Shown piece after piece: positions 1-11,877 of a stretch of 64,000 nt of DNA. The stretch covers positions 31,943,362 to 32,007,361 of the forward strand of contig OY743170.1 in assembly GCA_963555705.1 (NCBI GenBank), given 5' to 3'. Made by a program: the position numbers and the translations under genes. The stretch is from Ligustrum vulgare. Lineage: Eukaryota; Streptophyta; Magnoliopsida; Lamiales; Oleaceae. The notes beneath the pieces were generated by a model, which had not been told where the DNA came from, ran no database searches, and worked only from the letters and a program-made list of their open reading frames with translations. The first letter of the stretch is position 1. Each line of letters starts with the position of its first letter.

Positions 1-1098
1 AGAATGGAAATGGGAGAAAATCTCCATGGATTTTGTTATAGGGTTACCAAAATCAGCGAGAGGGAATGACGTCATTTGGGTCATTGTAGATCGACTTACA
101 AAGTTAGCTCATTTTCTACCAGTCAGGATGACTCTCAATATGGATCAGTTAGCGCAGTTGTATATCAAAGAGATTGTTCGAATTCATGGATTACCAGTTT
201 CCATTGTCTCAGACAGAGATCCGAGATTTACTTCGAGGTTTTGGAAGAGTTTGCATGTGGCAATGGGTACTAAATTAAATTTTAGCACTTCCTATCATCC
301 CAGACAGACGGGCAGTCTGAACGCACTATTCAGATACTGGAGGATATGCTTCGAGCCTTTGTGCTAGACTTGAGCGGTAGTTGGGAGAACCATCTATCAT
401 TGGTGGAATTTGCCTACAAGAATAGTTTCCAGGCTACTATTGGTATGGTACCATATGAAGCATTGTATGGACGGTGATGTCGGTCGCCAATCTATTGGGA
501 TGAGGTTGGTGAGAAGAAGTTATTGGGATCAAAGCTTATTGAAAGAACAATGGATGATGTTGAGAAGATCAGATTTCGGATTAAGACCGCCCAGGATAGA
601 CAGAAAATTTATGCAGATCAGAGAAGAAAGGATTTGGAATTTCAGATTGGAAAGAAAGTATATTTGAAGGTAGTCCCGATGAAGTGCACTTTTCGATTTG
701 GGAAAAGAGGAAAGTTGAGACCTCCTTTTATTGGACCATTCGAGATATTAGAACAAGTAGGGAACGTGGCATACCGTTTGGCTTTGCCACCAGAACTTGC
801 AGCTGTTCATGATGTGTTCCATGTTTCTCTATTGAGAAAGTATGTTCATGATCCTAGTCATGTGGTGAATTATCAGTCTCTTGCAGTTCAGAAAGATTTG
901 TCTTACGAAGAGGCATCCATGCGCATAGTAGAGAGAAAAGTCCATGTCTTGTGAAACAAAGAGATTCCTTTAGTCAAAGTCCAGTGGGGTAGACACAATA
1001 GTGATGAGGCTACTTGGGAAAGAGAAGATGAGATCCTAACCAAGTATCCAGAAATCATAGATCAAGTAAGTTTAATTTCGAGGACGAAATTATTTTAA
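1..1098 (+). pseudogene. Chromovirus (Tekay/Del-type) pol 3' end: integrase core and chromodomain
   Basis: This is the C-terminal part of a Ty3 polyprotein whose 5' part lies outside the window. The integrase core runs from about 26 to 450, with the first catalytic Asp in VDRLTK and the second in SDRDPRF. The E-containing block (QSERTIQ) is read only after a one-base frameshift near 305. A linker ([21 protein letters not shown]) follows, then a chromodomain at about 968-1080 with KVQWGRH and EATWERED. Two internal TGA codons, at 476 and 952, sit where relatives have Arg/Lys-type codons. One at least looks like CGA to TGA, the change expected from methyl-C deamination. The chromodomain would guide integration by binding histone marks in this family. 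The copy cannot make a functional integrase as it stands. The lineage call rests on the chromodomain, the GAGGACGAAATTA motif after pol and the LTR ends, and is likely but not certain. Confidence 0.88.
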
Positions 1099-1109
1099 GG
1101 GGATAAGGT
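1096..1109 (+). other. Polypurine tract of the left chromovirus
   Basis: A purine-rich run (TTAAGGGGATAAGG) sits immediately before the TGTAGCG start of the LTR, where plus-strand priming occurs in LTR retrotransposons. The preceding GAGGACGAAATTA block is typical of Tekay/Del 3' regions. A matching tract in reverse orientation lies next to the LTR at the right end of the window. Confidence 0.75.
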
Positions 1110-1527
1110 TGTAGCGACCAAGAATTTTCATGTATTTAAATAATTATTTTGAAATTATGAAAAACCGCGCCGCTGTGATCTCACCCATTTTTAAGTTAAC
1201 GTCACGACATATTCGTCTAGCCAAGTCGAGAAATGTCAAGTCTATGCGATTTTAAATAAATTTCGAATTTCTAAAATTTTATTATTTTAATTATTCATTT
1301 AAATTATTATTTTCAAAAACCTTTTAAGTTCCAAATTACGTCGAGCTCATTTTATCAGATTCCTTTTCCGACCCAGTTGAATTCGCCGTATTATTTTTCT
1401 CGAATTCCGTGTATTGCTTGTTTAGGTTTCCATAACATACTACATAACCTATACTACCACCAACTTCCATCAATCACATCAATCCCATACCATACCCTAG
1501 CTCTACATCACCAACCCACTCCATTTT

Positions 1528-1531
<4 letters not shown>

Positions 1532-1602
<71 letters not shown>
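1532..1602 (+). repeat. (CT)n microsatellite
   Basis: About 35 uninterrupted CT units lie inside the chromovirus LTR. The related minus-strand solo LTRs carry (GA)n at the equivalent place (54261-54332 and, shorter, 24077-24105), so this microsatellite is an LTR feature with variable length. Confidence 0.97.
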
Positions 1603-1604
<2 letters not shown>

Positions 1605-1613
1605 ATCCAGCAA

Positions 1614-3115
1614 TGTTGTGTAAAATCGCAAGTATACGATATCGCAATCAAGTAATAAAGTGACTTTTAAGTCGAGTGATCGTTCCCACGAGGACTCTTT
1701 ACTAAGTACCGAAATATTTTAGTTCTACACTTTATTTAAATAGACAAAGAGAATTCATGATTGTGAACTAAAACTAAGAAATTAAACAAAAGAATTAAAT
1801 TTGCGAATTTGTTTGTTTTGAAAACGATTGTAAGGTAGTTGAGATTCACGAATTCACCTAATCAATTAAATCAATTCCAATTCCATATTTTATTTTCTAA
1901 ATATGTGCTCGATCGAATTCACTAATTCAAATTGAGATTCCTCTCTCTAGTTTAAATCAATCCTACCTAAAAAAGTCAACCTTGTATCTCTACAGCGGGT
2001 CCGAATATTTCTTATCTAGATGCATTACACACAAGAATTCACACACGATCGTAATAATAACAAGAGTATATCTCTATCTCTTGTTCAATTATCGAATTTA
2101 TTACCTAGATCTATGTTATTAACTCACCTCTCGGATTACGAAAATAACACATGAAATCATGAAAGAATGGCCTGTTCATTCACGCATTAAACGCAATAAT
2201 AAATCAACACATGCATTAAAGCGTTAAAACAAGGAATATGACATTAAAATAATTAACTAGGCTACATCGTTCATCCCAACATAGAATTTAGTTACACATC
2301 TTGATTAAAGAACAAAAACAAGAAAATAAAACGTTCATTGAAAATAACAAAGAAGAATGGAAAGATTGCACAAATTAACAATTCTTCAAGTATCTTCAAT
2401 TCACGCCCCTCTGCGATACTTGAATCTTTAAGAATTTGAATTGAAATCTCTGTTGTGGCTCGTTCTATGGAGAGGCAAATGTCCAGATTTCGTGCCTCAT
2501 GTGTTGTATATATAGGTTTTGGAGGAAACCTAGGTCAAAAAGCCCAAAGCCTGTTAAAAATCGCGAGAAAAATCTGATCTGCGTTCAGTCGGATAACCGC
2601 GCGATCGCGTGGTAGAAACCCTAGCGATCGCGTGGTAGACACTAAAACTCTCGGGTTATGAATTTGAGGTAATTCGCGATCGCGTAGTAGGATTTCAGGG
2701 ATCGCGTGACATGTAATTTCCATCTTTTCTCGACTGTATAAGTTAGTCCCCGACCTTTAATTGCAGCCTTAGTCCTCTACTTTCAATTGTTGCGATTTAG
2801 TCCCCAAACTTTATATTCTTCATGAATTTCTCAATTAAGCTCTCAATTCCTTCAATTGGGACCTCCAACCTCTAATTTGTTCACTTGAGCACCATAGACC
2901 TTCCCGGTTGACGTCACATATCTCTCACTTGCTCAATTAAGTTCCAATTAACATCCAATATTGCCGTTTTTTCCATTAATTGCTTCATTCTTCTTCGATT
3001 GGGACATTTTCTGAAAAGTAAACAAATAAACACAAATTAAGGAGCATATATTCTAAAACGACAATAATTTTTTCTAATTTAGACATACAGATAAGTGTAT
3101 AAAACACACTTATCA
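1614..3115 (-). mobile_element. Athila-type solo LTR (1.5 kb), target duplication AGCAA
   Basis: The segment runs from TGTTGTGTAAAATCG to ACACACTTATCA. In reverse it therefore starts TGATAAGTGTG and ends in the ACAACA typical of Athila-like LTRs. It is flanked by a perfect 5 bp duplication, AGCAA, at 1609-1613 and 3116-3120. There is no internal region and no second LTR, so it is a solo LTR left by LTR-LTR recombination. It interrupts the chromovirus LTR just after the (CT)n run. It carries four GCGATCGCG-like palindromes (about 2596-2710). Confidence 0.9.
2596..2712. repeat. Cluster of four GCGATCGCG palindromes in the solo LTR
   Basis: Four copies of a core near GCGATCGCG, each followed by TG(G)TAG or TGAC, occur within about 115 bp. 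They lie some 400-520 bp from the LTR 5' end (minus orientation), so within U3. Three copies keep the full palindrome. Element A carries the same motif type in its LTRs. A role as a repeated protein-binding site is inference. Confidence 0.85.
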
Positions 3116-4040
3116 AGCAACCATCACTAGCCTCTCCTCTCAACACAACCACAGGCTCCTCCTTGTTCCCAGCAACACCATTCACGACATTGGAGCTCAG
3201 CAAGCCTCAACCTCATTTCCTGAACTCCATTTTAGTCACCTCCCGCAGCCAGGTAACCACCTCACTGCACCACCATTTCCCCGTTCGTGCACTACCACCG
3301 CAAGCATCACCACCGCCGACTCAACCAACCAACCAACCAACCTACATCACCACCTCTGCCACCATACACCACCAGTCCACTGCTAAGCCGCCACCTTCAT
3401 CAAGCCATAACCAACCCCAAACCATCACCACCGCCATCTCCTTCATCATTATCATCATCATCACCTCGACCACGCCACCACCACTGCACGCAGCCAACAA
3501 CCACCTCGGCCAACCCACTTCCAAACTCAAAATCAAACCCAAATAGATAAACCCATGAATCAAGAATTTCAATTTCTTACCTCAATCACCGGTTTTTCGC
3601 CGAAATTTGCCCCACTTTGAGCCTCGATTTTACCCCCGTATCAGCACCAAATCTTGCTTCTTTCCTACCATCTCCTCCCCTCGTCACTGCCACACGACGG
3701 CGGTGGTACTGTCATTGAATCCCCGGCGTTTGGCGCCGGAAACACATCCTGGACTTCCCTTCCTCTCGCACCTCTGTCTCTCGTCCCCTCTCTGTCTTCA
3801 AGCAAGTGAAGAAAGAGAAATGAATTTGATTTTAATATTTTGATTTTCAGAAATTGCAGCTTAGTCCCCCAAGTTTTTAAAGTTATTTAAATCAGTCCCT
3901 ATAGTTTTAAAACTTATCATTTCAGCCCTTAAGTTTTTAAATGATTTTAATCAGCCCCTTTCATTTTTAAAATCAATTATTTCATTCCCCACAATTTAGT
4001 GTCCGTTTTGAGATTTAACCCAAAGTTTTGAAAATTTACA

Positions 4041-4190
4041 TTTTAGTCCCTCAAGTTTGAAAAGTATTCATTTTAGTCCCCCAACTTTCAAAGTATTCAT
4101 TTTAGTCCCCCAACTTTCAAAGTATTCATTTCAGTCCCCCAACTTTCAAAGTATTTATTTCAGTCCTCCCAACTTTCAAAGTATTCATTG
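4041..4190 (+). repeat. 28 bp tandem repeats in chromovirus LTR (about 5 copies)
   Basis: About five head-to-tail copies of a unit reading CCCCAACTTTCAAAGTATTC plus ATTTTAGT lie near the 3' part of the LTR. The same motif, in reverse complement and different copy number, occurs at 53940-54030 and 62680-62906. Confidence 0.92.
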
Positions 4191-4957
4191 ACGATGAGTC
4201 TACTGAGTATTTCTATGAAATGCTCATGTCTATTTTAACAATATTTTTAGATTTCGGAGATGGTGGCAATTGATGGATGATTGTGGCAATAGTCGTTTAA
4301 TAATTGATAATCTTATTTTGATGATCCATATTTCTAAACTTTGGCTATTTATTGAGATTTTCAATTATTTGAGAAATTATGGTATTGCCGAATGTTTTGT
4401 ATTATTAATGGCTCGATTCGTTATTTTGAATTGTTTCATAAATGTTTTCGAATTTTATCGACCATTACAGTTTATTTAATGTTGCCAAAAATGAATTTCA
4501 GTTATTTCTTTCGCTAGAATATTATTTTAAAGTTTAGACCAGAAAATGTCGTGGTGAACCGGGTATTTAGAACTTGGGGTGCTACATCTTAAATATAATA
4601 TTTCTTTTTCTTTGTGTAGGAGCCATCTTGCTTTGAGGTTCCAAGAGGTTAATTGAAGAATTTCATATGTTGCAATTTGGTTTTGGTGGTTCTTTTGCAA
4701 ATTAGATGTATGAAAAAGAATTAACTTAGACTAATTTGATTTTGAGTTGTTAATATAGTTGGAGGTACATTGATGATATACTTTGGCATCCCCACAAGTC
4801 TTGATTAACTACTTGGGCAGGCATGTTTTTGTTTAATTAGATTAAATTCTATTATTTATTTAGTATAGTAAGGGTTTTTAACTCATTATGTTCTTATCTA
4901 GTCGTGTTTTCCATGATTTTCCCATGTTACAAGTTACAACTGTACCAACTCATTTAG

Positions 4958-4958
4958 A

Positions 4959-5003
<45 letters not shown>
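4958..5003. repeat. (AT)n(GT)n microsatellite
   Basis: A run of AT dinucleotides passes directly into about 16 GT dinucleotides, abutting the hAT-like fragment. Confidence 0.95.
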
Positions 5004-5006
<3 letters not shown>

Positions 5007-5125
5007 ATGGAAATAGGGATTTTAACATCCCGTCCCGCCCCATCCCTAATTAAACGGGGACGGGGATGAAAAATTTTTGACTAGCAGGGACCGGGAAAGG
5101 CATCTCCGCCCCATTGCCATCCCTA
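5004..5125. mobile_element. hAT-like fragment with GGGATGG/CCATCCC ends
   Basis: A GC-rich 122 bp patch in AT-rich DNA. Its left edge reads GGATGGAAATAGGGAT and its right edge GCCATCCCTA, an imperfect inverted pair resembling the TAGGGATG ends of Ac-like hAT elements. CCCGTCCCGCCCC and GGACGGGGATG lie inside. I see no 8 bp target duplication, so it is a non-autonomous or truncated remnant. Confidence 0.5.
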
Positions 5126-6026
5126 TTAATAATATTTAATTCAAAAATTTTTAGTATTTCAAGGTGCCACTTTCGGGTCAATATTTGAAGGTCATTACGA
5201 GCTCTATTTTTTCCAATCTTTATACTGTTGTAAAGTTCACACTTCAACCTTCGCGATGGTTACACATGAAAAGAAAACAGATCATTATACCGCCCGTACT
5301 ACACAAAATGGTTGCTCTCCTTGGTTTCTACACTTAGCCAATTTCTAGATTTTTCAGTACTTTTACCATTTCATAGGTATGCAACTTCAACTCGATATTT
5401 GAAGCACTTCCCAACCTCAATTGTGCTCAAATTTAATACAAATAAGTACATCTCATTGTGGAATATAAGGTAGAATAACACGAAAAGACTTAAGATTACC
5501 ATGTTGTTCGTACCATCCTCTCAAACATGACTACTCGACTACAACTTAGAATTATTTTGAGGATTTTCAGCATTCCAAATACTTCGCACATACAATTTTA
5601 GCTCAATTTTTTTAAAACTTGTCAAACTCAGATGTATCCAAATTTGATATCAATGCTTAGATCTCATCATGAGCTATAAAATGGTATAACTTACAATGGC
5701 TAAAGATCACTACATAATCCAAAAAATGATACCAAATTCATGTTCATCAAAATGGAAAAACTGTAATTAATAAGAGTTTCTAAAATTTCTAGCTTAGTCC
5801 TCAACTATGAAATTTAATTCAATTGAGTTCAAACATCACATATGACTTTCTTTTATGCCAATTTAGTCTCTAAAGTTACAAATAATGCCATTTTCTTCCC
5901 TTTTCTTATAAATTATGCATCATCTCGTTACATAAAACGCGAAATTGGCTCTTTTCTACGAAAATACTTGATTCCAACTTTCTAAATAACTCAACCTAGG
6001 TACGAAATTTCCGTGTTGTAACATAT

Positions 6027-7622
6027 TTATCTATCAAAATTGTGATATTATGTTGTTTTTCACGAAAAAAAATTGTACTTAGTTTGTGTTTGTTTTCGTT
6101 ATTTCAAGTTTTGTCCCAAAAGTTGAGAAAATGGAATAATTGAAGCAAATCCATGACAAATTGATGAAAAGTGGAGCTAAATCATGCAAATGGAGAAGAT
6201 GAAGTCAATAGAGGTACAAAAGGTGAAGAAGGAAGAAGATCGAAGGTTCAATTGAAAACTACAAAAGAAGAAGGAAGAGAATTGGAAGAAATCAATAATT
6301 CAGGGATCAAATTGCCTTAATCAGAAGTTGGGGACTACAAGAGCAAATAAAAGAGGAGAACCAACTTTAATGGCAACAAAAAGTTCGAATTTACAACATT
6401 TAGTGCTACCGCACGATTGCATGGGCTAATACCATTCGGTTGCATGAACCATGTTAAAATAGGCAGAATGTAATATTCATCGCTGCGCAATTGCGTACAT
6501 TTCAACCGCGCGATCACGTAGGTTCCTAGATGGGCTGGACTGGGCCCGAAAATCCAATTTTTCAACCACATTTCTCCTTATTTAACCTATTTTAACCTAT
6601 TTTTATTCCTAATCTTGGGAGAACCACGAAGAGGCAGAAAAACCAAACCTAAAATTAGCTTATTTTCCACAAAAATCCTCTCCAAAATAATTCAATTCTT
6701 GGTGGATTGAATTGGGGAAAAAGCTAGGGCTTGTGGAGATAATCAAAATGTGGACAAATTCTTGGTGCAAGATGATGTTTGGCTATGTTCCTTCACAAAT
6801 TCGGGTTTTATTTATGCTTTTCTTTATTGTTTTTAATTCCAAGAACATGAGTAGCTAAATTTAATATTGGGATTGATGATGTAGATTTAATATTTCTAGT
6901 TTTAATTTCAATTCTCAGGCTGGGATTTTTATTATTTTCATGTATTGATTTTACTATGTTTATAATGCTTGAATTAATTGGTGACTAATTCATGATTTAA
7001 TGGTTCTTTTCATAATCCTAGAGGTGAGTTGACATTCGATCATGTAGTAAAATCCAATAATTTCAACAAAAAGAAAGAGATATGATATTGTGATTACATG
7101 TGATCAAATATGAATTTCTAGGTAATTTAATACATTTGACTAAGGAAGAATTTTGACCCGTTGTAGAGATACATGGTTGATTTTGTTAAATAGACATAAT
7201 TTGAACTCGAGAGAGGTAAATTAGACATATAAGTAAATTTGATCAAATACAATTTTAGAAAATAACTTGAGATGCGAAATTAAGCTAGAATAATATTTCG
7301 AAATCATTAATCCCGATAGTCCTTTATTGTTAAAAAAAAAAACTCATCGTTCAGTTTCTCGCTTTTATATTTTAATTTAGTTGCAATTAGTTTAATTTTC
7401 TGATTTTCTTGATTATTTCATTAATTCATCTATTTGTTGTCATTTTTGGAATTGTTTGCAATTTTATTTTCTTAGTCAATTTTTGCCTTAGTCTAGGAAT
7501 TCCTTTGAATTAAATTGAATCGATAACAAATAACTAGACATGTGAGATCGACAACCTGGACTCTAAAGTCCACTCTATTACTTGTTAATAATATTGTACA
7601 CTTACGATATTCTCACACGAAT
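6027..7622 (+). repeat. 5' LTR of element A (5' end truncated)
   Basis: It matches the 3' LTR at 20564-21835 along most of its length. It includes about 300 bp (roughly 7110-7445) that the 3' copy has lost. The end is set by CTCACACGA just before the primer site. The start is uncertain because the first bases of the 3' copy (TGATAAATATATTTTATAC) are replaced by unrelated sequence. Confidence 0.75.
6405..6530. repeat. Decayed GCGATCGC-type palindromes, 5' LTR of A
   Basis: Four degenerate copies lie in two pairs: CCGCACGATTGCATGG, TTCGGTTGCATGAACC, TGCGCAATTGCGTAC and CCGCGCGATCACGTAGG. The differences are mainly CG to TG/CA, as expected from deamination of methylated cytosine. The 3' LTR has the equivalent cluster at 20950-21070. 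Confidence 0.7.
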
Positions 7623-7629
7623 TATTTTT

Positions 7630-7646
7630 TGGTGTCGTTGCCTGTT
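7630..7646 (+). other. Primer binding site of element A (tRNA-Asp-like)
   Basis: TGGTGTCGTTGCC lies a few bases after the 5' LTR. It is a mutated form of TGGCGCCGTTGCCGGGGA, the complement of the plant tRNA-Asp 3' end used by Athila-type elements. Confidence 0.65.
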
Positions 7647-7786
7647 ACTATTTTAATTTGTTATTTATTTATTTTGATTTTTAGTATTCTCAGATTTTAG
7701 ATTTAGTTTGCTCTTAGTTATATAGTATTTTGATTCATAATAAACGAAAAAAAAGAAAGAAAAATAAAATCTCTTCTTGTCCTTGT

Positions 7787-9880
7787 ATGCTCCATTCGCA
7801 AAGGGAAAATCTTCCACGTTTCGGACCTGAAATTGAACAATTCCTTAGAGGACGACGTAGGGAATAAAATCTGAACTAGATGGCTAATCCAGATGAAAAC
7901 TTTGATTTAGAGCTAAATATTGTTGCAAGAGCTCTTGCTCCAAATGTAGCACCACAAAATAATCAAGTCAATGAACTGAATGCTCAAGATGACAACATAG
8001 AAGACCTCCTATGGGTCAATTCTTAATAGCGGTCACAACTGTGAACCATTCTAAAAAATTATATCCGCCTTTTGAAATGAATGACTTCCAATTAAGAGTA
8101 GATTTAATAAACCTCTTCAGTAATAATCTCCATTTTTTTGGAAAGGCACATGAGGACCCCCAATGCACATGTTGCAAGATTTGGGAAAATGTGCCAAAAT
8201 CTCAAGTTTCAAGGCATAAATGATGATTCCATTCATTTGCGGCTATTCCTTACACTTTAAGAGATAGTGCATTGGAGTGGCTTAATTCTGAGCCTAGATT
8301 TAGTATAGCAACATGGGATGACCTAACCAAGAAATTTTGAACAAATATTTCTCACAAGCTAATGTTAAAATTGGAGATATCTACATTCCAACAATTAGAT
8401 GGTGAAAGTCTTAATGAATCTTACTATATATTTAAGGATCTTCTAGAAAATGCCCTTATCATGGATATAACAAAGGCCTCCAAGTTCAGTATTTCTACTC
8501 TGGGTTGTCACTACAATACAAGTCAGCTGGTTGGTCCATTACTAATAAAAGTGTTAACCAAGCATGGGACCCAGTAGAACTTATTGTAAAAACACACCAT
8601 GTTTCCATCTGTAAGAGTAGTGCAAAAAAAAATTGCTAGAGAGCACGATGTGGGTGTACTGACCAATACAAATGCACAACTAGCTACACTAACAAAAAAG
8701 GTTAGTATGTTGTTTTCACAACATCAAGGAGTTCATGTTATTCAATTACAGGTTGTATGTGAAAAATGTAGCGAGAACTATTCAACCAAAGATTGTATGA
8801 TGTTGGCTTCGACAGATGAGCAGGTTAATTTTGTGCAAAATAATCATCAACAGCAAAATAACCTATATGTTCCTACTTACAATCCTAGTTGGAGACAACA
8901 CCCAAACTTTAGATGGTCTAACAATCAAAATGATTTTAACCAACCACCTCAAGAGAGAATATGTAGCTCCAATTTCTTTTCCTCATGCACTTCTAAGGAA
9001 TAGGATTCAAAAGGATGTCTAGGCTATAACTACCAAAAATGGTGTTCAATTGCCCAAGACACATGTAAAAAGACCTAAGAGGAAAGACAAACAACCAGAT
9101 GAAGAAGTGGAGAGTGAGACTGAGGTACCTAATCTACCAACACAATCTGAAACTTAAAAGAAAGAGTAAGAACCAAAGAAAATGCACCAACTCCTATTAA
9201 GACTTATGTCCCACTTGTCCCGTTTCCCCAACGTCTTAAAATCATAAAATGGATAACAGTTTAGTAAATTTCTGAAACTATTCAAGAAACTGCATATCAA
9301 CATTCCATTTGCAGATTCTTTGGCTCAGAATTTATGAAAGAGATGATTTCTAAAAAAGGGAAGTTGGAAGAATGTGAGACTGTGCCCTTAACTAAGGAAT
9401 GCAGTACAATTCTCTAAAATAAATTGCCTCCAAAACTCAAAGATCCGGGGAGTTTCACCATTCCGTGTGATATTGGCATTTCAAATTTGATAGAGTTTTG
9501 TGTGATCTAGGGGTAAGTATCAATTTAATTCCCTTTCTGTGGACAAGAAACTTGAGTTGGGGAAAAACCCACCAAAATGACATTATAGCTGGCTGATAGA
9601 TCCATGAAGCATCCAATTGGAATAATAGAAGATGTTTTCGTCAAAATGGATAAATTCTTCTTTCTAGCAGACTTTGTGAATCTTTAAATAGAGGAGGACA
9701 ATAGAATGCCACTCATCTTTGGTAGATCTTTCATGGCCACAGGACGAGTTTTGATAGATGTTAAAAAAGGGGAGGTGATTTTAAGGGTGTAGGATGAGAA
9801 AGTGACTTTCAGCGTCACTCAACATCCTAATAAATACTATCAACATGAAAGTTGTTTCAAAGCTGAGGATATAGTGCAAA
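7787..9880 (+). pseudogene. Element A gag-protease (decayed)
   Basis: A plausible gag start is the ATG at 7787. Reading frames are broken by many stops and shifts. Recognisable pieces are the gag core (about 7980-8560, for example ESLNESYYIFKDLLENAL), a damaged zinc knuckle near 8757 (CEKCSENYSTKDC, His lost and one residue short), and the Athila-type tract LYVPTYNPSWRQHPNFRWSN (about 8860-8920). A retropepsin follows (about 9420-9800), with KLPPKLKDPGSFTIP, a broken catalytic-Asp region and the C-terminal block GRSFMATGRVLIDV. In the family gag forms the particle and protease cuts the polyprotein. This copy is inactive. Confidence 0.78.
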
Positions 9881-10050
9881 AACAGTTGAAGGTTTAGAAC
9901 ATGAGGCAAAGGTAGTGAACACTCAGATCAACAATCAATAATTTAAGAAACTGTGCAGAAAGATTGAGAAGTGCAAGGTGGGAAATTACAAGCAGTACAA
10001 GTCCTCAAGAGCATCTTTTCTGCCACCATAAGGAAGTTGCAAAAATTCGA

Positions 10051-10098
10051 GCTTTAGATATAAACGAAGCACTTATTGGGAGAAAATCCAATTTCTTT
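10051..10098 (+). pseudogene. Element A pol C-terminal remnant
   Basis: The short stretch ALDINEALIGRKSNFF matches the sequence that closes Athila pol after integrase (usually NEALLGRQP). It follows the protease within about 200 bp. The whole RT-RNase H-integrase block is therefore missing and the flanks are joined. Confidence 0.65.
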
Positions 10099-10292
10099 CT
10101 CTTATTTATTAGTATGCTTTATTTACAGCTTTACATTTTGTTTTGGATAAAACTTGCATTTTTAGGTTCGTAATAGCATCACTTACACCATCACCATTTT
10201 TTGAATTGATTGTTGATTAAATTCTTACTAATATCTAGTGCATTGTGATCACTTTCACATTCTAGCCTAGTACATGAAATCAAAGCATGCAT

Positions 10293-11872
10293 TGTTTGCT
10301 ATTGCAAGTGTGCGGATCGCGCAAGTAATAAAATGATGTGAGTCCAAGTATCGATCCCACAAGGATTGTGTAAATTGTATTTTAGATTATATTCCTTAAT
10401 CGGAACTAGGAAAAGCTTTGATTTTGAGAATTTTGGACTAAAACTAAATTAACAATTAAACTAAAAATGACGAGAAAAATCGATTTAAAACTATGAAAAA
10501 TAAGCATGTTAGAATTATGAATTTATTTTAATCCTATCATCCACGTGTTCGACCAAATCATTTAAGTGCAATTCATGAGTTTTGAAAATCCGTTTTCCTA
10601 AAGTTATTTAAGTCTCCTTTCGCGCGATGAATAAAAACATTTTTCTAAATGTAAATTGACTATATTTCTATGACAATTCAATAAATAGAAAAATATTAAA
10701 GGGTTTGTGAACACTTTCAAGGATAACAGAAAGCATAGGGGTATATTTCTATCCCCTATCGAACTTTGTGACAATTGATACTGGTCTACTTATCTCCTAC
10801 TCTTTCGAAGAGAATTATTACAAACTCATACAACTAGTGATCAAGTAATTGCATGAAAAATAAAGAACACATATTAATTGAATCAAACCTATAAACTGCG
10901 TAAATTAAATAATAAGTCACAACATGGGATCAAAACCTAAAACTTCATCACAATTCTAACACAAAAAATCCTAGCCTAAATACATGATAGAAAATAAAAT
11001 TAGTAGGACATCACCCCTTTCATCTTCTTGCAATTATATCTTCAATCTTGATTTTGGCGTTGCATGGATCCCCTAGCACTTCGACGACGTTTTGGCATGA
11101 AATATGACAATTGGGAACCCTAATGTGTTTCTACTATTCATTATTTGTTGAAGTCGAAAAGTGACTGAAAATCATGTCCAAATTATCTTCCAAATGAGTT
11201 GCATCCGAACAAGGAAAGTTACCTTCGCGGGTGATCTTTTTTGTCACTGCACAACATTAAGTATTTTAATCATATCTTTCTGTTACCTCATCATATTGAG
11301 GTGATTCAAAGTAAGTTATAAAAATAACTTAGATTTATAAAATTCTTTATGAAATAGGATTTCCCCAATTCGAACGTTTACGGCCTCGAAATTAGGTCTC
11401 AAGTCCGACTAAAAATCTGCCCGAAAATCTTGTGTGATTGAAATCAATTTATGGTTATATTCTTATCACATTTCATTCTTTTTTGACTTCTAATTGCACC
11501 CAATTGACTCCTATTAGTCTTCAAGTATCGTATCACGGTCTAAATCAATCATTGAGTATTTCCAATTTGGTCCTTCTTCATTTGATTTGTATACTTGAGT
11601 CCTTGAACTTCTAATTTCTTCCAATTTGGTTCTTTCTTTGACTTTTTTTTTTCAATTTGCACCATGATTGACTTCATCAACTTTTGATTTGCTCACTTTA
11701 GTCCTTTTATAATCCAATTGACTTGATTTTGCTCCATTCCTTTGTTTTCTCGACTTTGAGATTATTTCTGAAATATAAACAAATAATAACAAAATAAATA
11801 GAAAATATTCTTAAATAAACATATAAAATTCTACTTTTAGGATAAAAATAAGAGTATAAATTACACTTATTA
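10293..11872 (-). mobile_element. Athila-type solo LTR (1.6 kb), target duplication TGCAT
   Basis: It runs from TGTTTGCTATTGCAAG to ACACTTATTA. In reverse it ends with the CTTGCAATAGCAAACA typical of these LTRs. The first reverse dinucleotide is TA rather than TG, probably a mutation. Perfect 5 bp copies of TGCAT flank it (10288-10292 and 11873-11877). There is no internal region. It splits the non-coding 3' part of element A. Confidence 0.87.
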
Positions 11873-11877
11873 TGCAT

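Larger units (their letters stand above)
1110..4586 (+). repeat. 3' LTR of the left chromovirus, split by a solo LTR
   Basis: The LTR starts TGTAGCGACC right after the polypurine tract and ends GGGGTGCTACA at 4586. Without the nested solo LTR (1614-3115) it is about 1.97 kb. Its start and end match, in inverse orientation, the solo LTR at 53050-55587, including the terminal block around TTAGAACTTGGGG. Internal landmarks are a (CT)n run, a GC-rich stretch, and 28 bp repeats reading TTTAGTCCCCCAACTTTC. The right-hand target duplication would be TCTTA (4587-4591), but its partner is outside the window. Confidence 0.85.
4587..6026. other. Unassigned repeat debris between two retrotransposons
   Basis: No coding region is recognisable. 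It holds an (AT)n(GT)n microsatellite, a short hAT-like fragment, and from about 5128 to 6026 text resembling an LTR read in reverse. The right edge GTGTTGTAACA gives TGTTACAACAC in reverse, a plausible LTR start, and the segment has TTAGTCCTCAACT-like phrases. I could not find its other end or a target duplication. It probably interrupts or truncates the 5' LTR of element A. Confidence 0.45.

Noticed and set aside
3163..3550. Plus-strand Pro/Thr/His-rich open frames
   Set aside because: Part of the chromovirus 3' LTR after the nested solo LTR. Composition bias keeps the frame open; no known protein pattern.
10300..10375. Possible tRNA gene from the TCGATCCCACAAGGATTG-like text
   Set aside because: There is no cloverleaf or anticodon arm. 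The phrase is part of the Athila-type LTR end and recurs in other LTR copies here.
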